A program made the translations under genes and the position numbers. A stretch of 64,000 nucleotides of DNA from Stomoxys calcitrans (Eukaryota; Arthropoda; Insecta; Diptera; Muscidae): assembly GCF_963082655.1 (NCBI RefSeq), contig NC_081555.1, positions 93,760,914-93,824,913 on the forward strand, written 5' to 3'. The notes beneath the pieces are model-generated. The model saw nothing but the letters and a program-made list of their open reading frames with translations, was not told the origin of the DNA and did no database searches. This document shows positions 58,018-64,000 of this stretch, piece after piece. Numbering within the stretch: position 1 is the first letter of the stretch; each line of letters begins with the position of its first letter.

Positions 58018-58194
58018 TTGCTACTTCACGATCAGACATGTCATATGAGCTGTCACTTTATGTATTGATAAGACTTGTCGTGTGTACGTCAAATGCGAAA
58101 AGAGCGCCCTCTATTCGGCATGGTTTCTTAAATTTTTCGAACGTATCACACGATTAAACTTCAAATGACATATCTGATCGTGTAATAGAAGCTT
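58018..58194. repeat. Imperfect inverted repeat, possible MITE
   Basis: 'CACGATCAGACATGTCAT' (about 58027-58044) faces 'ATGACATATCTGATCGTG' (58165-58182). Both flanks carry 'GCTACTT'/'AGAAGC'. The spacing is ~120 bp. Confidence 0.6.
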
Positions 58195-58399
58195 TATTTT
58201 ATCTGCTATTTATTTATTGTCTGTGATAAATAGAGAGAGACGCCCATAAATATTGGCACACTGGCTAGTTTTGAAGAGCAAGTACATTTAAGATAAACCT
58301 TTTCTTTGTTGTACAAATTATTTGTAGGTCTAAATGCAAGTATTTGGCAATGAATTTGGTTTATATTTTTTATAAAACTTCAAATTTTTTTGTAAATAA

Positions 58400-58483
58400 T
58401 GGCTGGAACGAGATTGATCACCTACAGGAGTTTGGCGAGGATCGCCACCTCCACATGAAAATGTGGTTACAACAACAACATTG
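58400..58483 (+). mobile_element. 3' fragment of the (CAA)n-tailed SINE
   Basis: 'GGAACGAGATTGATCACC' to 'CACATGAAAATGTGGTTACA' and (ACA)n. It is 5'-truncated. Confidence 0.85.
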
Positions 58484-58614
58484 ATCGTCTTTAGTTCCTA
58501 TCTATCTCCTTTATAAACTGTCCAGCAGATTTCAATTTTTGAGCCCTTAGAAGCGTTAATAACTATTTAATTTTTACGAAATTTGGTAAGTAAAGTGCGT
58601 TATAACTTCCACAA

Positions 58615-58905
58615 ACCTGACCTGCGGACATGCTTACCTCTGCGCTACGGCGCTCCGCCGGCGGTGTGATGTGACAAGCTTTTAAAGCCGAGTCTGAACG
58701 GCTTGCCGCAGTGCGACACCTCTTTGTGGAGAAGTTTTTACATGGCTGTAATACCAAATGGTACAGTACCTTCCAAATGGTGCCAGCATTAGGAGGGGAT
58801 AACCACCGCCTAAATTTTTTTCTGATTTTCTTGCCAGGATACGAACTTAGGCGTTCAGCGTCATAGGCGGACATGCTTACCTCTGCGTTACGGTGGCCTC
58901 CGCCG
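58615..58905 (-). mobile_element. tRNA-derived SINE, duplicated head
   Basis: Reverse copy. The head 'GGACATGCTTACCTCTGCG' (complement side) occurs at both ends: 58626-58660, and again with B box and A box at 58843-58900. The left end is therefore a second head, and two SINEs were fused or recombined. The 3' part is missing. Confidence 0.85.
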
Positions 58906-58914
58906 GCGGCAAAT

Positions 58915-59102
58915 GTTTTCGCTTAAACACTGTGTTCTTATGATACTCGTTATGACAAGCTGAGTTATTGTTGCCTTTGAATAACGAACAACTTTAACGT
59001 TCCCGCGGTGATGGGTCCTATGGACGGGAACGAGCTTGCTCACCTATGGAGCTTGGCGGGGATCACTACCCCCACATACAAATGTGGATATAACTACAAC
59101 AA
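58915..59102 (+). mobile_element. 3' half of the (CAA)n-tailed SINE
   Basis: 'GATACTCGTTATGACAAGC' through 'TCCTATGGACGGGAACGAGC' to 'AACTACAACAATC'. It is decayed. Confidence 0.8.
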
Positions 59103-60371
59103 TCACCATTTAGATAAGTCGCCAGCTGTTTGACTTCTTATTTGTTACATCATTTCATTGCCTACGCTCTCAAATCTTCAGCCTTATGATTCACTTTATG
59201 GACCACAGAAGTACTTCATTCAAACAAATGACACCCTTCACAAGCCTTAAGCTATCAATCCTACTCAACTTGTCACACTATCACTCAGGCTGCATCCCAC
59301 CCAAGTTGTAGAGTTACTAGTTCCGATTATTTAAGAATCTCGCCAACGAGTAATGGGTAAAGACACAACACACTGTTACAACAACCGCCTAGATAGATAT
59401 GCACTCCATAAAAACCTTTCCCCCTGATTTGACATTTTCAGCCCCTAGAAACCCTATTCTTGAAAAATTTAAAAGATCTTCGAAAAACTTTATAAAAAGT
59501 AGCATTCTTTGGCTTCGGGTAAAAATTGGTAACACCGCATATTGAAAATCAACTGTGGTGCCTGGAACCATTTATGCTGGGGCTTTAAATTGACGACCAG
59601 TTGAAGCTCATCTCGGTTGGCGGTCTGAAATCTGACATCATGAATAACCCATATACAAGGGTACGTAGTACGAAGTGTTATAAAAGCTATAATATGAGAT
59701 TCCGATTTGTATTATCATAGCACCTTCAAATACGAGTAAACTCCGCCATCCAGTATGTTACAAATTTAACATACCTCCATCTCTGTGTAGTTCACCCCTG
59801 CTCGCATTACTTCCGCAGAGGTGTGGATGATAGACAGCTGCACACTGCAAAGCGGACATGAAATGTGTGTATGTGTTAGGATACGTGTGCCTTGTATCGT
59901 TGTTGTTGTGTTGATCAATGTACAAAACACAGGGGGGATGACGTTTTGTATAAGAATAGGAACATGCTGCAACAACCACTTTCTGATCAACTTTATGTTC
60001 CAACTGTTGTCGTCGCCTCTGCCGGCCGGTATATCTTCATGGCATACATAAATGCAAACATCTGTCTCAGCTGTTTTGTTTGGGTTTTATCTTGCATACC
60101 TCTCTCTATCGAAAAAAAAAATAATAATAATAAAGAAGACAAGCAAGGAGGGGTGGTTAGTTACCCTTATGCTAGCTAGCTATGAAGGCTGGGCTCTGTG
60201 CCCCTTGCTTTAAACTGCAGTTATGGTCGACTATACACAAGTTGTTATCATACGAGACATGACAAAGTAAGTCAGTCGGATTATAGATGAGCTTGTGTAC
60301 GCATCTCTTCGAGGAAATTAAAGAGACTCCAAAGAGGAAACTAAATCACCAGTAAAGTATAGATAGAGAAG
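59103..60371. other. Upstream region of the 206-aa gene
   Basis: The left part has a short repeat A piece (59395-59470). From about 59480 I see no transposon motif. A TCAGTC initiator-like motif is at 60272 and an (AAT)n run at 60121-60133. Overlapping open frames at 59758-60051 on both strands have no recognised domain. Confidence 0.4.
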
Positions 60372-60992
60372 ATGTCCGGAAAACTAATAATGAAACGCAA
60401 AATGGATAAACACCAGACTCAAACGACAGCGACATCATCATCATCATCATCACCTTTGCCAGCCCAAGCGCCAGTCGATGAAGTTGACAGTGAAAAGCTA
60501 GACCCTACACAACAAAAAGTATCCAATGAAATGGAGGATTGCCGCAATATCAATGACTGCAACGACAATAGTTGCAGTACATCAACTCTGCAACCATTAA
60601 GTAAGCGCTTACGCTGTGATACCCCACCTCCAGAGCCAGAAGATGTTTTGCATCAGCATATTGTAGTTGAGCCAAACAATGAAGACTTTGCCAATAATCA
60701 ACGAAATCGTCAACTACTGGAAGCCATACAAGCAAAAATGTTAGAGCTCCAACAAGAACTGGATGATTTCGAAGAGGATTTTGACGAGTTCTATGATCCT
60801 CAACCAGCAGCCCCCATCGACCAAAATATCATGTCCGATGAAGATGCTCGAGCCTTGGGCTACGCCATGTGTGCCCAGGAAACAATATTATTTTTACAAC
60901 GCGAAGGCATATCACCAGAAAGTCTGCTCTATACACGTTTGCGTGATGCTCTTGTTGGTCGTGAAACCAACGATCATGTATTTAAAACATAA
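60372..60992 (+). CDS. Acidic 206-aa protein with an Orange-like C-terminal motif
   Basis: This is an intact single-exon ORF. The N-terminus is basic and Ser-rich (Ser run 22-27, encoded by TCA repeats), and residues 31-100 are low complexity. A short basic patch 'KRLRCD' (78-83) could be nuclear-targeting. Residues ~108-130 form a likely amphipathic/coiled helix ('RQLLEAIQAKMLELQQELDD') running into an acidic stretch (121-131). The C-terminal block 149-186 ('ARALGYAMCAQETILFLQRE' then 'GI...TRLRDALVG') is conserved in style. It has the G-Y-x-x-C-x-x-E-x-x-x-F-L-x-x-x-G-I pattern of the Orange motif of hairy/E(spl) repressors, but no bHLH precedes it. I do not recognise the gene. A small regulator of bHLH proteins is an inference. 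The start 'GAGAAGATGTCC' is acceptable, with another in-frame Met six codons later. Poly-A signal at 61393. Confidence 0.8.
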   Translation: MSGKLIMKRKMDKHQTQTTATSSSSSSPLPAQAPVDEVDSEKLDPTQQKVSNEMEDCRNINDCNDNSCSTSTLQPLSKRLRCDTPPPEPEDVLHQHIVVEPNNEDFANNQRNRQLLEAIQAKMLELQQELDDFEEDFDEFYDPQPAAPIDQNIMSDEDARALGYAMCAQETILFLQREGISPESLLYTRLRDALVGRETNDHVFKT

Positions 60993-61392
60993 AGCGATCT
61001 ATCAACGCCATCAACAATCGTCGTCAATTTCTAGTCATTTGTTTCCGGGAAACAGAGAACAACTAACAAAGAGGAACAACCCAGCTCTAGTCATCATTCT
61101 CTATTAAGTTAAACTTAAGAAAGGAATAATTATAGTATTTTGAGGGAACATGTCTGATTTTATTGTACATATCGTCACTTTGAACTTTAATGCGAGCCTC
61201 TTGTAGTAGACATCCTCAAACCAAATCATTCAGATATGAATATGAATAACGAATCCTTCGTTTGGATAGTTTGAAAAGGCACGCTCTATTGGAAGTAAAC
61301 TATACATGGGTACTTAAAATGTCTAATCTTTATATATTAAGCAAATTTTATAGTTTGTATAAATACATATAGGTTTTTATAGGAAACAAAAA

Positions 61393-61398
61393 AATAAA
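61393..61398 (+). terminator. Putative poly-A signal for the 206-aa gene
   Basis: AATAAA lies 401 bp after the stop codon. The intervening 3' UTR is free of transposon motifs. Confidence 0.6.
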
Positions 61399-61463
61399 AC
61401 CAATCTTCAAGAAAACTGTACTTTAATTTTACAGAACAATAACCCAAAACAAGTGTAGCATTA

Positions 61464-61868
61464 TTGTTATTGTTGTTGTAGCCACATTTTCATGTGGAGG
61501 TGGCGATCCCCTGTAGGTGGGCAAACTTAATCCGGTCCAAAGGACCGATCGCCGCAGGAACCAGGTGACCATTAGTTATTTAAAGCCACCAATAACTCTC
61601 CTTGTCATATCGAGCATCATAGGCATTCAGTATTTGTGCAAAAGCCGGTGCCGCCCGGCCTCTCACTGAGACTCTCCACTCGTAACCGCTGATTGTTCGC
61701 GACTGCCGTTGCAGCTACTCCGTATGGAGCATTCCACTATCCGCAACCTGTGGACGCGCCCGGTAGCTCGCAGCTAACTTTCCCATGAAAGCATTGAACA
61801 CCCCACAGATCGTACCTCAATATTCCAGCTTGTGTGGTGTTCACGGTTATACCGTGCCGGGTTGGATT
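61464..61868 (-). mobile_element. (CAA)n-tailed SINE, array copy 1
   Basis: From 'GTTGTTGTAGCCACATTTTC' to 'ACGGTTATACCGTGCCGGG' (complement of the SINE start). Full length. Confidence 0.9.
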
Positions 61869-62011
61869 ATTAATAAACCTGTTAAAACTTACATACTTTA
61901 TTCCTACTGATCCTCTGCGCTCTCTCTCTCTCTTAAAAATCTGAGACTAAATTTCGAGATGTCTTTCACCACTTGACCTTTTCATCGGAGTTTTGTTGTT
62001 GTGGCCATACG
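61869..62011 (-). repeat. Spacer with RTE LINE 3' fragment, duplicated
   Basis: 'TTATTAATAAACCTG', a (CT)n run and 'GAGATGTCTTTCACCACTTG'-like RTE C-terminal sequence (compare 47900-47930, 'GAGGTGTCTCCCACCACTTG'). The same block recurs at 62406-62549. Confidence 0.8.
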
Positions 62012-62405
62012 TCGTTGTTGTAGTCACATTTGCATGTGGAGGTGGCGATCCTCGTCAAGCTCCTGAAGGTAAGCAACCTTGTTCCGGCCCAAAGGACCAA
62101 TCGCCGCAGGAACAAGGTTGCCTTTGGTTATTTAAAGGCGCCAATAAATCGCCTTGTCATATCGAGCATCATAGGCACTCAGTACTTTTGCAAGAGCTGG
62201 TGCCGCCCGGCCTCTCCGCTCGAAACCACTGATCGTCCGTGACTGCAGGTGCAGTTACTCCGTATGGAGTATTCCACTATCCGCATCCTGTGGACGAGCT
62301 CGATAGCTCGCATCTAAGCTTCCCGTGAAAGCATTGAACACCACACAGATCGGACTTCAATGTTCTAGCCTATGTGATGCTTACAGCTATACCATACCGA
62401 GCTGG
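62012..62405 (-). mobile_element. (CAA)n-tailed SINE, array copy 2
   Basis: 'GTTGTTGTAGTCACATTTGC' to 'ACAGCTATACCATACCGAGC'. It is a full-length copy with a few deletions. Confidence 0.9.
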
Positions 62406-62549
62406 ATTATTAATAAACCTGCAAGAACCTACATACTTTACTTTAACAGATCTTCTGTGCGCTCTCTCTCTCAAAAATCTGAGACCTAGTTTCGAGATGT
62501 CTTTCGCCACTTGACCTTTTCAACGTAGTTTTTGTTGTTGTGGCCCTAC

Positions 62550-62930
62550 GTCGTTGTTGTTGTTGTAGCCACATTTGCATGTGGAAATGGCTATCCTCGT
62601 CAAGTTCTTATAGGCGAGCAAGCTCGTTTTGGTCTATACGACCGATCGCCACGGGAACATGATGGCCATTTGTTATTTAGAGGCCTCAATAACTCGCCTT
62701 GTCGTATGGAGCATCATAAGCACTCAGTACTTAAGCAAGAGCCGGTGCCACCCAGCCTCTTTCTGAGACTCTTCACTGGATACGGCTGATCGTACGCTAC
62801 CTGTGGACGCACTACCCGCCACCTGTGGACGCACCCGGGAGCTCCCAGCTTAGCTTCTGGTGATAACGAAGAACACCACACAGATTGGAGCTCAAAGTTC
62901 CAGACTGTGTGGTGCTCACAGTCATCCCAT
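62550..62930 (-). mobile_element. (CAA)n-tailed SINE, array copy 3
   Basis: 'GTTGTTGTTGTTGTAGCCAC' to 'TCACAGTCATCCCAT'. It includes a local 'GCCACCTGTGGACGCAC' duplication near 62800-62835. It abuts the 3' tail of the I-group LINE. Confidence 0.9.
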
Positions 62931-63630
62931 AAGGTTAGGTTAGGTTGAAAAGATGGTGCAGATTAATTAATCCGCCCCATGCCACTATGGACATACACCT
63001 AAGTAAGTAATCGGCTTGTTGTGCGCTTTAAAAAGTATAAAGTAACCTCTAAAAAGAAAATTTGAGGTTAGGATTTCCGTGTTACTTAGAAAATCCTTAA
63101 ATTTTTTCAATACCACTCCCCTAAGCTGGTTCATGTCTGGTATTGTGTCTCCACCCAAGTGCCGATATCTGTTAGACGCGAAAGCCGGGCAATGACAAAG
63201 GAAATGCTCCAACGACTCATCATCTTCCCCGCATGCCCTACAAATGCTACCGCTTGCCGCACCGATTTTACATAAGTGAGCTCGTAGTCCTATGTGTCCT
63301 GTTATGATACCAATAGCTATACTCACCTCCTTCTTACTTCCTTTCAGTAATGGCCTCTTCTTCTCACGATCTGGATCCCCCCAAAGGATTTTCGCCGTCC
63401 TAACGACCGTTTCGCTGTAGCATGCGCATTTATCGCCCACGCTCTTAACTCGGACTGCGTCGACCCGAAAGGCTTCGCGTTAACCAAGTTTATTGACGAC
63501 AGTCCCGTGGCCTTCACCGCCAAATCGTCTGCGCTTTCATTCCCCCTTACTCCGTTATTACCCGGCACCCAAACGATACGGATTTTGCCATCCTCAGAGA
63601 AGGCGTTAATCTCCTTCCTACCATGTTTTT
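62931..63630 (-). pseudogene. I-group LINE 3' end with RNase H
   Basis: On the minus strand, RNase H end 'MPGNNGVRGNESADDLAVKA' (63568-63509, the last acidic block), then 'RRKSFGGIQIVR'-type linker in a shifted frame. The 151-residue frame 63440-62985 follows ('KEVSIAIGIITGHIGLRAHL', 'CRACGEDDESLEHFLCHCPA'), a C-x2-C...H-x4-C zinc-knuckle-like tail typical of I/R1/LOA elements. The 3' end is 'CAACCTAACCTAACC' (62934-62948 complement). It is truncated at the 5' side. Confidence 0.88.
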
Positions 63631-63735
63631 AGCTGCTGTGAATTATTTTAGCCTCAATAATTATGGGATGTTCTCCCGTGGATCCTAAATTTTCCGACCG
63701 TTGCACCAAAAACATTCTCTATTCATGTAAATTGC

Positions 63736-64000
63736 AAAATTTGCCCATGAACATTCCACTAAGAAACAGGGGCAAACTTCTCACATATCAATGGATGCAG
63801 TCTAATTCAAATTTTAAGCTCAATGATAATGGGCCTTCTTTTATAGCCGAGTCCGAACGGCATGCCGCAGTGCTACACCTCTTTGAAGGGAAGTTTTACA
63901 TGGCAGAGTACCTCACAAATGTTGCCAGCATCAGGAGGGGAAAACTACCGCTGACAATTTTTTCTAATAGTCTCGCCAGGATTCGAACCCAGGCGTTCAG
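63736..64000 (-). mobile_element. tRNA-derived SINE cut by window end
   Basis: From the 3' end ('GCAAAATTTGCCCATGAACA') to the B box (complement of 'GGGTTCGAATCC', 63979-63990). The head continues outside the window. Confidence 0.92.

Noticed and set aside
59758..60051. Overlapping ~75-80-residue frames on both strands upstream of the 206-aa gene
   Set aside because: No motif, no clear start context and mutual overlap; more likely leader or promoter DNA.

Overview
The window looks like repeat-rich nuclear DNA from a higher (calyptrate, muscid-type) fly. It holds intron-bearing tRNA-Tyr genes, Diptera-type RTE and I/LOA-type non-LTR retrotransposons, mariner/Tc1-like and hAT-like elements, and the 'GCGTGCTAAGTTCGGC...GGCCGAA' repeat, which I know to be abundant in muscid genomes. 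I cannot name the species from the sequence alone. There is no prokaryotic organisation (no operon of bacterial genes, no CRISPR array). Most of the window is layered transposable-element debris around three recognisable protein-coding genes and six tRNA genes.

Layout. 1-19 kb: broken I-type and RTE-type LINE copies among two very abundant structured repeats. These are called here repeat A (about 150-bp internal period, GC-rich hairpin end) and repeat B (about 126-bp internal period, end 'GGCGCAGCGGAGCGGGCCC'). Ten copies of a ~237-bp mariner-type MITE are scattered through the window. 19.3 kb: a lone, degenerate tRNA-Tyr. 22.3-23.3 kb: a non-autonomous hAT-like element with an exact 8-bp target duplication and a MITE nested inside it. 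24.7-34.4 kb: more repeat A/B, tRNA-derived SINEs and a fold-back Tc1/mariner relative with ~197-bp terminal repeats. 29.2-32.2 kb is the quietest AT-rich stretch. 34.65-36.52 kb: a cluster of five tRNA-Tyr genes, three on the minus strand followed by two on the plus strand, each with a different short intron. 36.9-40.2 kb: repeat B ending in a ~20-copy 29-bp minisatellite. 41.33-44.36 kb: an RTE-clade LINE bounded by an exact 16-bp target duplication, with the reverse-transcriptase catalytic block deleted.

50.7-51.8 kb is the main host locus: a SLIRP-like RRM protein followed 96 bp later, on the same strand, by an ACBD6-like acyl-CoA-binding/ankyrin protein. This is a probable dicistronic gene. 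52.5-59 kb returns to nested retroelements. 60.37-60.99 kb holds a 206-aa acidic protein with an Orange-like C-terminal helix motif. 61.5-64 kb holds tandem LINE-derived SINEs, an I-type LINE 3' end and a SINE cut by the window edge.

The host genes do not form an obvious pathway. SLIRP-family proteins act on mitochondrial mRNA, ACBD6-type proteins bind long-chain acyl-CoA, and the tRNA-Tyr genes supply tyrosine decoding. The strongest structural story lies in the mobile elements. A (CAA)n-tailed SINE shares its first ~300 bp with the 5' end of the RTE LINE and carries its own target duplication. I found no convincing undescribed protein-based system.
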